Shown: positions 1 through 10,591 of the stretch, one piece after another
Position numbering within the stretch: position 1 is the stretch's first letter
Layout of the letters: every line of letters begins with the position of its first letter
Assembly (NCBI GenBank): GCA_907165275.2
Contig: CAJRBF020000004.1
Coordinates: 434,001 to 498,000, forward strand
Origin: Zygaena filipendulae
Taxonomy: Eukaryota > Arthropoda > Insecta > Lepidoptera > Zygaenidae
Length of the DNA: 64,000 nucleotides
Direction: 5' to 3'
Made by a program: the position numbers and the translations under genes
The notes under the pieces: model-generated
What the model was told of the DNA's origin: nothing
Seen by the model: only the letters and a program-made list of their open reading frames with translations
Database searches by the model: none

Positions 1-6
1 TGCACG

Positions 7-80
7 AGTAGCGCGATCAGCTAAGTTTAATCTGGGCCAAATTAGTAGCGGGATCAGCTAAGTTTAATCTGGGCCAAAAA
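7..80. repeat. Two tandem 37-bp units
   Basis: Two adjacent copies (7-43 and 44-80) of a 37-bp unit containing GATCAGCTAAGTTTAATC, differing by very few bases. Confidence 0.85.
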
Positions 81-411
81 TAGTGTCGAGCTAGCTCGTA
101 CATAAACCGTTAACGTAAAATCAGTGTAAATAAAAAAAACTTTTAGAAGACTTCGTGTTATGTGTAATCAATAATTTGTAAATCACGTTTAATGATTGTA
201 AATAAGTTCGTTCACCTTTTTAAATACGCCAAAGGTACTTAATAACAGCGCCATAGAACTTTAATGGATTAAAATGTCATTTCTAATTTAATAATTTCTA
301 AATTATTCAGTTCCTTTGCCGGTCCTAAGCCCAGTAAAGTATGGAGGGAAAGAGAGTCTAAAATGTTTTGTTTACTTACCGTGATCTAAATAGGTAAAAC
401 GTTTGTGCAAA

Positions 412-459
412 AGTAGGTACCTACCTAGGTAGTAGGTAGGTAGTAGGTAGGTAGGTACC
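412..459. repeat. GTAG-rich microsatellite
   Basis: Simple-sequence tract built from GTAG/GTAGGTA steps. It creates a spurious reading frame on the minus strand. Confidence 0.85.
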
Positions 460-1399
460 GACGACGACGAGACGCGCGATGTAGCTGCTCGTAGCGCGTA
501 GAATCTATGATGTCGTAGCTCTAGTCTACGCGCTAAGGCTTTACCAATTACCATTTAATGTAAACATTTTTAAATATCTTGTGCGGAGATTTTCTTTTAA
601 ATAATGTTCCGAATTATAAAAAATATATTTTTTTTATATTTTTTTTAGAACCCATATTAGTTATATTACTACCTCCGTTACGCGCGTTGCTGACCAAAAC
701 AACATATTGTATAGCGAGAGGTGGCGTAGCCCCGTCCTGCGCTACCCACGGTGATGGTCATCCACCTGCTCATAAGCAGTTACCACCCCCCCCCACCTGT
801 GTTGCACAAGGTAGAGAGTTCTCCAAATATGCATAACCGACATCCGTTAGAGGATGAATCAGCTATATGAGACTGTACGTCCCGTATCAGCAGCAATCGT
901 TGGAGGTCATAATTCGGCGGTGCCGAGACCCCTGGGTACGTGTCAGCCCGAAGACCGAGGCCGTAATGCGGATAGTACCGCGACCTCAACACCATCCCAA
1001 TAATTCAAATATAAGTGTATGAGACCAGTCTCGCCGGACATCATAACTTCAGTCGGTCAATTTGTGTTATAGTAGCTACACGTAGCTAAGGCCGAAGCCC
1101 AATTGATTGGATCACAACTCGTCCTCGTACAACACCCACTCAGCACTCGTTTATTTTGATAAACAAGTCGTGTTGAAAAACACAACTGTTTACCGAGGTC
1201 AAGCGTTAACGACTAGGTCGTCCACAGCCGATCCCATAGTCTCTGCACAACGTAACAAAGTCACAAAGCGCATTGACTATAATTATTATGTTTGTAAAAA
1301 AAAGAAAGTAATGTTATCTTGAAAGAAGAGCGTTCAACACTCCCTTGGTGTAGGAAGCGATCCCGCGTCTCCAGTCAGCCGCATAGTCGATGATAGTTT

Positions 1400-1429
1400 T
1401 TGAATAACACGGAAGGCGTAGTTATTCAA
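1400..1429. other. Conserved 30-nt hairpin of the Y/Z units (Z1 copy)
   Basis: TTGAATAAC and GTTATTCAA arms of 9 bp around a 12-nt loop containing GGAAGGCG. The same hairpin lies at 16267-16296 (Y1), 48285-48314 (Y2) and 54506-54535 (Z2), although the flanks of Y and Z have diverged. Its function is unknown. Confidence 0.7.
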
Positions 1430-2375
1430 TAGACAAGATACAATACGTGCACAACGAAACCCGTCACGGCGAAGACAACTCAAGGCGCGGATTTTTACCT
1501 CTCTACGTTATCTTACGCTCGCGACGCGCGACGTCTAACCGCTCAGGATTAGAGTTCATCGTCGTTGTAAATTCCAATAAATTGAAAATACACGTTTGCA
1601 TCGAGCCGATAAGATGTGATGAATTATAATTTAATAACAATAAAATTACAATCCATACACACCGAAAACCTTCCTCATAATAATATATGTCTTCGCACAA
1701 GATATCCTAACGGACGTCGAGCGCGTTGACAAGGCTTTCGTACAGAGCGACAAGTCACTAAGTGCGTAAGCTCGTTCGAACTCCCAACTTCATCATCTTT
1801 TGTGTGATCAGTGGTCGACGGACATTTCACCTAGACCTTCATGTGAGTCTCCAATTTAATTATTTAGATAAGCATAATAATGCAAATCTATATTCGAGCC
1901 ACCACCAAACTCGTTATTCAACATTTAATGTAGTATACGCGACGCGTTGTAAACACGACGCGTTGCCTTCCGATCCGACTCGCTCGTCTGCCGATGCCAC
2001 TTCACGTCTCAGCCGCCCGCGTGGATACTGGCGGTGCGCTCACGCCCTATTTGAGAGGGGTATGCGGGGGGTTGGGGGGTACAAGTCGATATCACTGTTA
2101 CATCTAAAACCAAGCACACGGTAAATATACCGTATTATAAATATTTTATTTCATGTGAATAATCATTTTATTGATTTTAGTTTATAAATTACACATCACA
2201 ATCCATACACAGTTTAGCTTATGAGTGTATTAACTCGCAATGCTTTTTAATAGCTTTTAAATACATTTCAACTTAATTTTATAGTGTTTTAAATTATAAT
2301 ACTTTATACATATATCTTTAAAATGCTTTTTCGAATATAAATAATTTTTTTGAACCCCATTGGGCGTCACATTGG

Positions 2376-2743
2376 CATTCTAATTTTTCAAGTTTCTTCT
2401 TATACTCTTCATTCTGAGCTGTTAGAAAGGCAATAGAATTTTCGATATTGCGATTCGATTGCTGAATTTCAGAGAGGGATGGAGCAATTTTCTTTAGCTC
2501 TTTTCCTTATGCAGTTTGAGCAGCAGTAAAAGTCGATATAAGGTTTTTTATCTCTTCCTTAAAATTATTCAGCTCAACAGTAACCTCATCTTCCCCTCTC
2601 TTTCTTTTAATTAGCTGCGTAACATAAGGTGGAGTAGTTAATTGAGTTGGATCCACAGCGAGGATATCTCCTTCCGAGAATGACCTCTCCATATCAGTCT
2701 CCATATTTTTGCGCAGTGTGAACTCATCTTTATTTTGCGACAT
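2376..2743 (-). pseudogene. LINE ORF1 fragment, CR1-like type
   Basis: The frame starts at an ATG at 2743 (reading MSQNKDEFTLRKNME) and runs 78 codons to a TAA at 2507. The same frame then continues with ELKKIAPSLSEIQQSN and a charged, coiled-coil-like stretch up to the Z1 insertion. A Lys/Arg-rich segment and a heptad-like helix are typical of the first ORF of insect CR1-type LINEs, an RNA-binding protein acting in the retrotransposition RNP. One nonsense codon plus truncation by Z1 make it a pseudogene. The sequence upstream (2744-3020) is non-coding and probably LINE leader. The family call is by resemblance only. Confidence 0.5.
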
Positions 2744-3020
2744 TATGGCGACGATTGCGCGTGCGTTGATAGGATGCGACGAACAATGGCTTCTGACGTA
2801 GACAATTGGTGCAGCACTAATCAGAGCAAAGTAGGCGGAGTCTGTCCGACCTTAGCACGGTATTGGCAAAGTAGGTAGCTTGCAAATTATTATATTTATT
2901 GATGACTTACTCATTTACCAGGGCCGCAGATATCATAGACCCGAAACGTGTCCTTCTTTATTTTATGCACTCCTATTTTTTTTATTTGATTTTTTGAATG
3001 ACAAAAATTCAATTTTATTT

Positions 3021-3783
3021 TTAACTAAATTTGGCGAAGCACAGTTTACACCTGTCGGCGGTCCGGGGGGAAGAGGAGAGTATAACTGTTTGTCGATCAT
3101 TCAAAACCGGATTGCTACTAACACTCACTGCGCTCCACTGACGTGTTGTCGCTCCGACCGGCCGCGGCGAGTGAGCCTGGATAAATTTCATTTGCTCCAC
3201 GGTTTGTAGAATTTCATCAGCCTTACCGGACCGTGTCAGAATTCGTCGAGATCTGGTCGTGCGTTTCCGGGTTTGGGTCGTCATCATTGCACTGCACTTT
3301 GTCATCGGCGTAATGGTCACCCTACTATTGTCCATGATGGGAAAAGGTTGGGTCTGCCTGGCACTCATAGTTTCCGCACCATCATTGTTTATCCTTTCCA
3401 CATTAGCTGGTAAGTTGGGGGTTACCTTCGGTTCGAGGCGTTTTTTTCTCACTCAAAGTCACTACCGTTTTGCCAAGCGTACCTTTATTCTTCGGCACCG
3501 CATCTATGCTCACTCGTACATTACTGCGTTTTTTCGTTGGCTTTGCAATTTCTGCAATAGCGAGCAATGCATGGGTGCGCGCATTACGGACGGGACGCTC
3601 AACAGTTGCTGTCGTTGAAATCGAAATGATAGGGGTCAGTGATTTGCGGGTACTCAGATTTAGATTCGCTATAATTCCTGTTTGCTCAGTAATTATGGAC
3701 TCGAGCGCCTCCACCTTACTCACTAATATCACCACTGTCTTTTGCAAATTTAGCACTAAAGTTTCTAGCGAGTTGTTAGACAT
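3021..3783 (-). pseudogene. Gag-like LINE ORF1 with coiled coil, frameshifted
   Basis: The best start is ATG at 3783 (MSNNSLETLVLNLQ). A leucine-heptad helix covers roughly residues 1-50, followed by a basic, low-complexity region. The frame breaks in a homopolymer near 3442-3448 (seven T on the plus strand), where the downstream minus-strand frame continues with VTPNLPANVERINN to a stop at 3021. Together they would give about 250 residues resembling the N-terminal half of an insect LINE gag-like ORF1; no zinc knuckle remains. 3784-4056 holds no ORF I can support and may be the LINE 5' leader. Confidence 0.4.
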
Positions 3784-4060
3784 TTTTAAATTAAAAAACA
3801 CGTTTTTAACACGGAGCCGTCACAATCGCGTGTTGTCCCGTGAACTACCCTACCGTGGTCGGTCCGTAAGATGCAGGTGCAACGTAGCGGCGTCAGCATT
3901 ATTGGCTCATGTGGGAACCGCGGCAGCTCAGCCTTGCGCAATACTGTCCATGATTAATATAAGGCTATTTGTACATTAGCTTTGTATTAGGGTCTGTACA
4001 CATAACAAACTAGTAAACATTCCCGATGAAGCTGATTTTTTTTTGTTTGTTCTAAAAACT

Positions 4061-4277
4061 TGTGGGTGTCACATGACGTGTCACATAACTGGCGTGATCG
4101 TGTGCAGTGTACGCCGCCCGGTGCACCAGTGCATTCTGGCCACCGGGACGCGACGGTACTCTAGTTGTAGGCTAGATATATTTTTATAGAATAAACATAT
4201 ACAGTCAGATTACGAACTACTTACTTTCTCTCCTCAACCAGTGACAGCACAACTATAACCTTCGATCTATCCCAACA
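4061..4277 (+). repeat. 5' LTR of gypsy A
   Basis: 217 bp, TG..CA. It contains the CRE-like palindrome TGACGTGTCA near the start and an AATAAA signal in its second half. The other copy is at 9164-9380. Confidence 0.93.
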
Positions 4278-4347
4278 TTGGTGACTCCAGTTAACGCAAG
4301 TTCTGTTTGTGCTTATTTTTGAAGATTTTGTGAAAGTTATAACTAAA

Positions 4348-5130
4348 ATGTCGACGCCCGCACCAAGACAAGAAGAAGCACTCGCTCAAATCACAGTAAC
4401 ATCTAAAGTTCCAGAATTCTGGACAGATGCCTCAAGACTGTGGTTTGCGCAATTCGAAGCTGTCGTGGCCACTCAAAAACTAAGTGACGAGTCGAAGTTC
4501 AATCTAGCCGTCGCCAAACTAAATAAGGCACATATTACACAGGTGAGTGATATTATACTTTCACCACCCGAAATAAAAAAATATGACGCTCTTAAACAAA
4601 GATTGATCAGCGTGTTTGAGGAATCGGAGGCACGGCAACTCCACAGATTACTCAAGGAGTTGGAGTTAGGTGACCAGAAACCGTCCCAACTTCTGAGAAG
4701 AATGAGGGAGCTCGCAAACAATAGTTTCAAAGATGAGACGCTTTCTCTTCTGTGGATTGGTCACTTACCGAGCTCAGTCCGCGCAATCCTAACCGTAAGT
4801 GAGGTTAAAGACCTTGATAAGCTGGCGAAGATGGCCGATAAGGCGCTGGAGACAGCATATACTCCAGAGGTTGCAGCAGTATCCCAGCTCGGCAGTCAAA
4901 ACACAAACTTAGAGGCTGAGATTGCAAGCATCAACAGGCGCTTAGCTCAAATAGAAAGAGCGAGACCACGCGATCGTGAACGTCCACGCAGCAGTTCACA
5001 GTCACGAAGACGTCGCAGCAGCTCCAGACCGGCAGACTGGCTATGTTTTTATCATTTTAGATTTAAAAACAAAGCCAAGAAATGTATCCAGCCCTGTGCC
5101 TGGAAGGATGGTATTGACGAAAAAAACTAG
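4348..5130 (+). CDS. gag: Gag polyprotein of gypsy A
   Basis: I start at ATG 4348 (MSTPAPRQEEALAQI); upstream in-frame codons lack an ATG. The product is about 260 aa. The first ~190 residues are a helical capsid-type region. An Arg/Ser-rich stretch (RRRRSSSRPADW) follows, then a Cys/His cluster (CFYHFRFKNKAKKC, PCAW), a zinc-knuckle variant known from one gypsy clade. It would form the particle and bind the element RNA. The stop TAG at 5128-5130 lies directly behind a slippery heptamer, so Gag-Pol is probably made by -1 frameshifting. I see no internal break. Confidence 0.85.
   Translation: MSTPAPRQEEALAQITVTSKVPEFWTDASRLWFAQFEAVVATQKLSDESKFNLAVAKLNKAHITQVSDIILSPPEIKKYDALKQRLISVFEESEARQLHRLLKELELGDQKPSQLLRRMRELANNSFKDETLSLLWIGHLPSSVRAILTVSEVKDLDKLAKMADKALETAYTPEVAAVSQLGSQNTNLEAEIASINRRLAQIERARPRDRERPRSSSQSRRRRSSSRPADWLCFYHFRFKNKAKKCIQPCAWKDGIDEKN
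5121..5127 (+). promoter_or_regulatory. -1 ribosomal frameshift site A_AAA_AAC
   Basis: In gag phase the codons are GAA AAA AAC TAG, giving the classical slippery heptamer A AAA AAC immediately before the gag stop. A -1 shift leads exactly into the pol frame, which is open from 5118 and has no ATG near its beginning. Heptamers of this type drive Gag-Pol expression in many retroelements; its use here is inferred. Confidence 0.7.
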
Positions 5131-7925
5131 TTCCGGTGCAGCCAAAGGTGGATGTCTGTGCCGTGGAACTAGCCGCCAACAGACTCTCTGTGCGAGATAG
5201 GAACAGTAGATTAAATTTCCTAATAGATAGTGGGGCTAACGTTTCGGTGTTACCCATCAGTGCAAAACGCGTGTGTGGTTTTAATTGTAAGTTAGCGGAT
5301 TACAAACTTTACGCCGCGAATGGAACTGAAATCAAAACTTATGGACAGAAAACGTTAGTGTTAGACCTTAAGTTAAGAAGACCGTACCAATGGAACTTTA
5401 TTGTAGCAGATGTGCGACAACCGATAATCGGTGCTGACTTTTTAAATGCTCACGGTTTAATTATAGATTTTAGTAAACGTAAGGTCGTAGATAGTAAAAC
5501 TAATCTTAATGTCATAGCTATAGTGTCTAATTTTGTGCAACCCACCTTAAAAACAGTGGATATAAATCACCCTATATATGATTTACTTAGTTGTTTTCCA
5601 AATATCACTAAGCCCGTATCATATAAGGAAGTACCGAACCATGGCGTATACCATCACATAGAAACGAAGGGACCGCCAGTGTTCGCTAAGCCAAGGCCAC
5701 TAGCACCTGATAAATATAGGAAGGTTAAGGATGAATTTGCACTTATGTTAGAATTAGGTATCTGTCGTCCATCGAAAAGTCCGTGGGCGAGCCCTCTTCA
5801 CGTCGTACCTAAGAAAAACGGCGATATTCGACCGTGTGGGGACTACAGAAGGCTCAATGCAGTAACCAAGCCGGACAGGTATCCTATTCCGCGACTGCAA
5901 GACTTCACGTACCAACTTGCAGGTAAGAAATTTTTTTCAAAAATTGACGTCAACCGAGCTTTTCACTCGATTCCGGTTTTTCCAGACGATATTGAAAAAA
6001 CGGCAATAATAACGCCGTGGGGATTGTTTGAGTATCCTTTCATGAATTTTGGTTTTCGAAACGCAGCTCAAACGTTCCAACGTTTTATGGATAATACGGT
6101 ACTACAAGGGTTAGACTCAAGCTCTATTTTTTGTTATATTGATGACGTCATGATAAGTACTTCGGATATCACTAGTCATAAAAATCTATTAAAATCTATT
6201 TTTGAAAGATTTAGTAAATATAATTTAACTATAAATATTGCAAAATGTTCTTTTATGCAGTCAGAGTTAGATTTCTTAGGATATCATGTAACATCGGAAG
6301 GAATAAGTCCTCTGAAAGATAAAGTACAAGCTATTACCGATTATCCGAAACCGAACACAGTCGAACAACTACGTCGATTTCTCGGTATGGTTAATTTTTA
6401 TCGCGCTCATATACCTAATGCAGTTTCATCGCAATCCGTTCTGCATACTTATTTACATAAGTCGAAGAAAAAAGATAAGACATGCATTGCATGGACGTCA
6501 CTTGCTGAACAAGCGTTCGAACAATGTAAGCTGAGCCTAAAGAATGCAGTGACGTTAGTACATCCTGTACCTAATGCACCGCTTGCGCTGATGACGGACG
6601 CAAGTGACGTGTCGGTAGGTTCTGTGATACAACAACGTGTAAATAATATATGGACTCCCTTAGGTTATTTTTCTAAATCCTTATCTGTTACAGAACGTAG
6701 GTATAGTACATATGATCGCGAACTCTTAGCTATATATTTATCAATTAGGCATTTTCGTAGTTTAATTGAAGGTAGCAATCTAATCGTGTATATTGATCAT
6801 AAGCCACTCACTTATGCATTTACTAAAGTAAACAGTGAGAAATAATGCCCTCGTCGGATACGTCATTTAGCGTACATTAGCGAGTATACGACCGATATTA
6901 GATATGTCGCAGGACATATGAATCCAGTTGCCGACGCACTAAGTCGCCTAGAGACAGTCGAATGTCCGACGATAATTGATTTCGAAGCACTTTCTGCAGA
7001 TCAAGAGGCTAATTCAGAATTATTAGAGTTATGCAAAAATAGTAGCAATTTAAAGAAAATTTCCTTGCCTAATTGCGAGAAGAAAATTTTCTGTGAAATA
7101 TCAAACGATAGGGTAAGACCTTATTTGACAGATAGTTATCGAAAAATAGCTTTCGATGCTATTCATAATTCCAATCATCCCGGTATTCGTTCTACGAAAA
7201 AACTAGTAAGCGAACGTTACTACTGGCCTAATATGAATCGCGACGTAGGACGTTGGGCGAAAACTTGTGTACGTTGTCAACGCGTTAAAGTTACTCGTCA
7301 TACCACGTCGGGCCATGAAACATTTCCCGCTAGCGATAGGTTCGAACATATTCATATCGACCTCATAGGCCCAATGGCAACTACTAGCGAAGGGTTCAGG
7401 TATTGCGTCACGATAGTAGATCGCGAAACGCGCTGGCCCGAATGTTTTCCAATTAAAGAAATGTCCGCGGATACCGTAGCACGAACCTTATATGATGGTT
7501 GGATCTCTAGGTTTGGATGCCCAAAAAGATTGACATCCGACCAAGGCAGACAGTTCGAAAGCGCATTATTTACAAGTTTATTAAAGATACTAGGCATTAA
7601 TAGGATACGCACTACTCCTTATCATCCGCAGAGTAACGGCGTTGTAGAGAGGTGGCATAGGAGCTTAAAGATAGCGTTAGCCGCTAGGTTGATTGACAGT
7701 ACATCCAATTGGGTAGACGAACTACCAACTGTACTGTTAGGCCTAAGAACAGTGGCCAAGAGCGACTCCGGCATAAGCGCAGCGGAATTAGTTTATGGCC
7801 ACACTCTACGGTTGCCCGCTGATTTTTTTAATGATAATGTGTGTAGTAATAAGTCTAGTGAGTATGAAATTGTAAATAGAATTAAAGATAATATTAAGAA
7901 TTTTAGAGATATAAAACCCATATAA
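5130..7925 (+). pseudogene. pol: Pol of gypsy A: protease, RT, RNase H, integrase core
   Basis: Entered by -1 shift from gag. Protease shows IDSGANVSVLP near 5220. RT has FCYIDDVMIS near 6130 (YIDD catalytic loop). RNase H shows MTDASDVSVG near 6592. An in-frame TAA at 6843-6845 interrupts the protein between RNase H and integrase; the same frame resumes as RRIRHLAYISEY and contains the integrase zinc domain (NHPGIRSTKKL, CVRCQR), DDE residues HIDLIGP (7352), SDQGRQFES (7530) and VVERWHR (7645). It stops at 7925 before the C-terminal domain, which continues in another frame. Single lesions suggest recent loss of function. Confidence 0.85.
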
Positions 7926-7941
7926 ATAAATAATATATAAT

Positions 7942-8319
7942 ATGTTTTATACCCATAGAAATAATGATGGTAGTAACAAACTTTTCGTGCATCCGGAATT
8001 AAAAAGTTGTGATTACGTATTCGTAAGGAATGATGCAGTACGTAAACCACTAACTCCTTCATATGACGGACCCTTCCGCGTACTCAAACGAGGATCCAAG
8101 GTTTACGAGGTGCAATTAACTAACCGTAAAATTAATATTTCTATAGATAGGCTTAAACCAGCATTTTGTTTAGACGTTAATAATAGTAAAATAGACAATA
8201 ATATTAATTATAAAAGTAACGACCTAGATGCAAAAATTACTTCGACAAAGCAATGCAACTACACCACGCGCAGCGGTAGGCAGGTCAAGTTACCAGTACG
8301 TTTCGCGATGGATGAGTAG
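7942..8319 (+). pseudogene. Integrase C-terminal (GPY/F-type) domain of gypsy A, out of frame
   Basis: The frame contains SYDGPFRVLKRG, the GPY/F-like motif that ends gypsy integrases, and KINISIDRLKPAF, the usual chromatin-contact tail. It lies one frame off the main pol ORF, across an AT-rich spacer (7926-7941) with small indels. I read it as the displaced end of pol, not as a separate gene; its ATG at 7942 is probably fortuitous. It ends at 8319 with a basic segment (TTRSGRQVKLPVRF). Confidence 0.75.
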
Positions 8320-8618
8320 GCATTAGCGATGTCGCAATCTATTTTTTTTGCATCTACGTACCTACTTACGCGGCTTAGCAACATAACGTGTAAGTAATGT
8401 AAGTGTAGATATATTTTAATTAGTTATCATTTTTGTTTTTAAAGTACTAGATATTTTGTCAATTTAGCTTTTTCTGTGGACTAATTTTTTGGACTAAATT
8501 TCAGTAGATTTTTACGATTTCGCAAGATGATAATTATATTTAAGTATAAGTTGCAAGTGATTTACTATCTTATTCACTCGTTCGTTATCCGCTGCTGACA
8601 TATCATACCGTAACCATT

Positions 8619-8897
8619 ATGGGCAAATACGCAAGCAAAGAAGTCAAACAAACCGACGCGGAGATCGGGATGTTCCAAGACTCCGTTAGGACCAGCATTC
8701 AAGATGTTACCTATCGGAATAACATCATATTCGCGATCGTGACGGCATGTGTTGGCTTGCTTATATTCGGAATAATTGCGAAGGCCTATTTCCGACATCG
8801 TGTAAAGAAGTGGCTAACGAAACGAGTGGAGGACGCAACTTTAGCTGCAGTAAAAGTACAGCCTGCAGCAGCGGTAGCAGCTTCAGAATACCGCTGA
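8619..8897 (+). CDS. Small accessory membrane protein ORF of gypsy A (function unknown)
   Basis: 92 codons, starting at an ATG with A at -3 and G at +4. The N-terminus MGKYASKE has Gly2 and Ser6, as in N-myristoylation signals. Residues about 34-58 (IIFAIVTACVGLLIFGIIA) form one strongly hydrophobic helix, followed at once by a basic segment (RHRVKKWLTKR) and an Ala-rich tail. There is no signal peptide, furin site or ectodomain, so it is not a recognisable errantivirus Env. It sits where env or accessory genes are found, ~300 bp behind pol and 266 bp before the 3' LTR. It is intact although pol is broken. I do not recognise a family. Confidence 0.5.
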   Translation: MGKYASKEVKQTDAEIGMFQDSVRTSIQDVTYRNNIIFAIVTACVGLLIFGIIAKAYFRHRVKKWLTKRVEDATLAAVKVQPAAAVAASEYR

Positions 8898-9163
8898 AGC
8901 AGTGCCGACGCTTTTATACAGGGTATACTTAGTTAAGTTTTTTTGTAATCGATAACTAATTTAGATATATCTAGTTACACTAATTAAGTTTTTAAGTATC
9001 TAATTAATTTGTTAAGTATTTTATTTGGTAAGCGTACTGTAAGTATTAAGTGTACCTGCACACAATCAGCAGTTGGTGACAACAGTAGGGTGACCACGAT
9101 TTGTAATTTTTTTTCTTATTTTTAAAATTTGGGAATAAAAATTTAAAAAAAAGGGGGGAATAT

Positions 9164-9380
9164 TGTGGGTGTCACATGACGTGTCACATAACTGGCGTGA
9201 TCGTGTGCAGTGTACGCCGCCCGGTGCACCAGTGCATTCTGGCCACCGGGACGCGACGGTACTCTAGTTGTAGGCTAGATATATTTTTATAGAATAAACA
9301 TATACAGTCAGATTACGAACTACTTACTTTCTCTCCTCAACCAGTGATAGCACAACTATAACCTTCGATCTATCCCAACA
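9164..9380 (+). repeat. 3' LTR of gypsy A
   Basis: 217 bp; differs from the 5' LTR by one transition (GTGATAGCAC versus GTGACAGCAC). Preceded by a polypurine tract and followed by TSD AACT. Confidence 0.93.
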
Positions 9381-9584
9381 AACTCTTTATTACACAATAA
9401 TTGACAAATGTTATTTAACTTTGATAGGAAGTTAAACCATTTCCCAGGCTTAACCTTTATGAACGTTATTGTATATCTGTTGTAACAAATAAATTAAAAT
9501 AACAGTATGAAAGGGGTAGACAATATTATTTATAATATCATATATAATTGTACAGGCAGGTGTTAAAGTAACGGCGAATAAGAC

Positions 9585-9755
9585 ATGTCTAACCTCTGGG
9601 CCCTTATCTGGGCCATAGTGATATGGCCAACAACATTCCTTGCCCATAATGCGCGTCCCAAAAACGCATTTCCAAATGTTCTAGATGCCAAGATATTAGA
9701 AAATGTTATTCTTTATGCCATAAGAAACGTGGTTAATGTATTTTTTTTGCAGTAA
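9585..9755 (+). CDS. Short hypothetical ORF (56 aa), doubtful
   Basis: ATG at 9585 opens 56 codons to TAA at 9753. The start MSNLWALIWAIVIWP is hydrophobic and would look like a signal or membrane segment. It lies in the ~390-bp gap between gypsy A and the next LTR element; otherwise 9385-9771 is plain AT-rich DNA. A pyrimidine tract plus CAG directly precedes the stop, so it may also be intron sequence. I do not recognise it, and chance is a fair explanation. Confidence 0.12.
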   Translation: MSNLWALIWAIVIWPTTFLAHNARPKNAFPNVLDAKILENVILYAIRNVVNVFFLQ

Positions 9756-9775
9756 AACTTCTTTGATTGCGAGGG

Positions 9776-10591
9776 TGTAACGTTGCAGACTCATATTCGG
9801 ACTAGAAAACATATTTTTTATTGCACGCTGCGCATCGTGAATCTCTAAAGATTCCCCTCCCGCGCACCCGCGCCGGTTAACGGCGAGTAGCCGACCTGTG
9901 GCACTCGACGCCTTGACAGACGGCCGCTGCACGTGCACCGCGCTACACGCGGGTACGTGTTGCGGCCAATCTTTTCTAACGTGCGTTTAAATGTGCGCCT
10001 ACCGCACATACTAATTTGTGCTGTCTAATGGTACTGCGCATCTACCGCGCGGTACCTACTAAACGTGCTAGTGCTGATGACCCTCTAGGGTGAGTTCTCA
10101 TTCACATTCACACTACTAAGCTGCTTCTCGCTTAATCTAGTCTGGCTGGCTGCAATTCCTACTAGAGCACTATCGCTACTACCTTGCGACCGCTGGTTCT
10201 CACGGGGTGGAAAGGCAGCCAGCTACGGACTTGCTGATGGTAACCGAAGCCCTCGCTCCAGGTTCCAGGCACCTACCAGCCCTACTCCTGGACTACCCCC
10301 GGCGTACTCCAGGCATCTACCGCTGAGACTCCAGGCACCTACCAGCTGAAGTTCCAGGCGCCTACCCCTGGACTACTCCAGGCGTACCCCAGCCGCTGCC
10401 TACACCAGCCGCCGCGGCACCAGCGTCGTCACCATCTACGAGCCACCTTCCACCTACCGCTGAGGCCAGTGTCGCTAATTGTTCCAACTTGTACCTATCT
10501 ACCGGGAACGGACCGGGAAGGCAAATAAATAATCAGTCGCCAATCCATCGGACCTTTTCTTCCGTACCGTTCCTTCAAACCAAGCGCGACA
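9776..10591 (+). repeat. Left LTR of the non-autonomous element
   Basis: 816 bp, starts TGTAACGTTGCAGACTC and ends CAAGCGCGACA. It contains a CCAGGCACCTACC-type imperfect minisatellite around 10260-10400. A minus-strand frame at 9696-9938 recurs in the other LTR because the DNA is the same. Confidence 0.85.

Larger units (their letters stand above)
1..2371 (+). mobile_element. TG..CA long unit, subfamily Z, copy Z1 (left end outside window)
   Basis: This non-coding unit is an inverted relative of Z2 (53550-55845). They share long nearly identical blocks, for example 713-1000 and 1330-1700. The right end is GGGCGTCACA at 2362-2371, followed by TTGG, but the matching left TSD lies outside the window. 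By analogy with complete copies (TG..CA ends, 4-bp TSD) it behaves like a very long solo LTR. The first ~700 bases do not match Z2 and are either subfamily-specific or another insertion. A short frame at 1447-1629 is identical in Z2 only because the DNA is identical; I do not call it a gene. Confidence 0.65.
4061..9380 (+). mobile_element. Gypsy (Ty3) LTR retrotransposon A, complete but with broken pol
   Basis: Two 217-bp LTRs (4061-4277, 9164-9380) begin TGTGGGTGTC, end ATCCCAACA and differ at one base by eye. The 4-bp TSD AACT lies at 4057-4060 and 9381-9384. TTGGTGACTCCAG directly after the left LTR is the likely primer-binding site; an A-run plus GGGGGGAATAT before the right LTR is the polypurine tract. 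Order: gag, pol (protease, RT, RNase H, integrase), a small extra ORF, 3' LTR. The near-identical LTRs imply recent insertion, yet pol carries a nonsense codon and a frameshift, so this copy was probably mobilised in trans or decayed quickly. Confidence 0.92.

Noticed and set aside
1447..1629. A 60-codon frame identical to one on the opposite strand at 54306-54488
   Set aside because: It lies in the repeat units Z1 and Z2 and is identical because the DNA is; the related Y units do not keep the frame and no protein features are visible.
7942..8319. A separate gene behind pol in gypsy A
   Set aside because: The GPY/F-type motif and position identify it as the displaced C-terminus of integrase.
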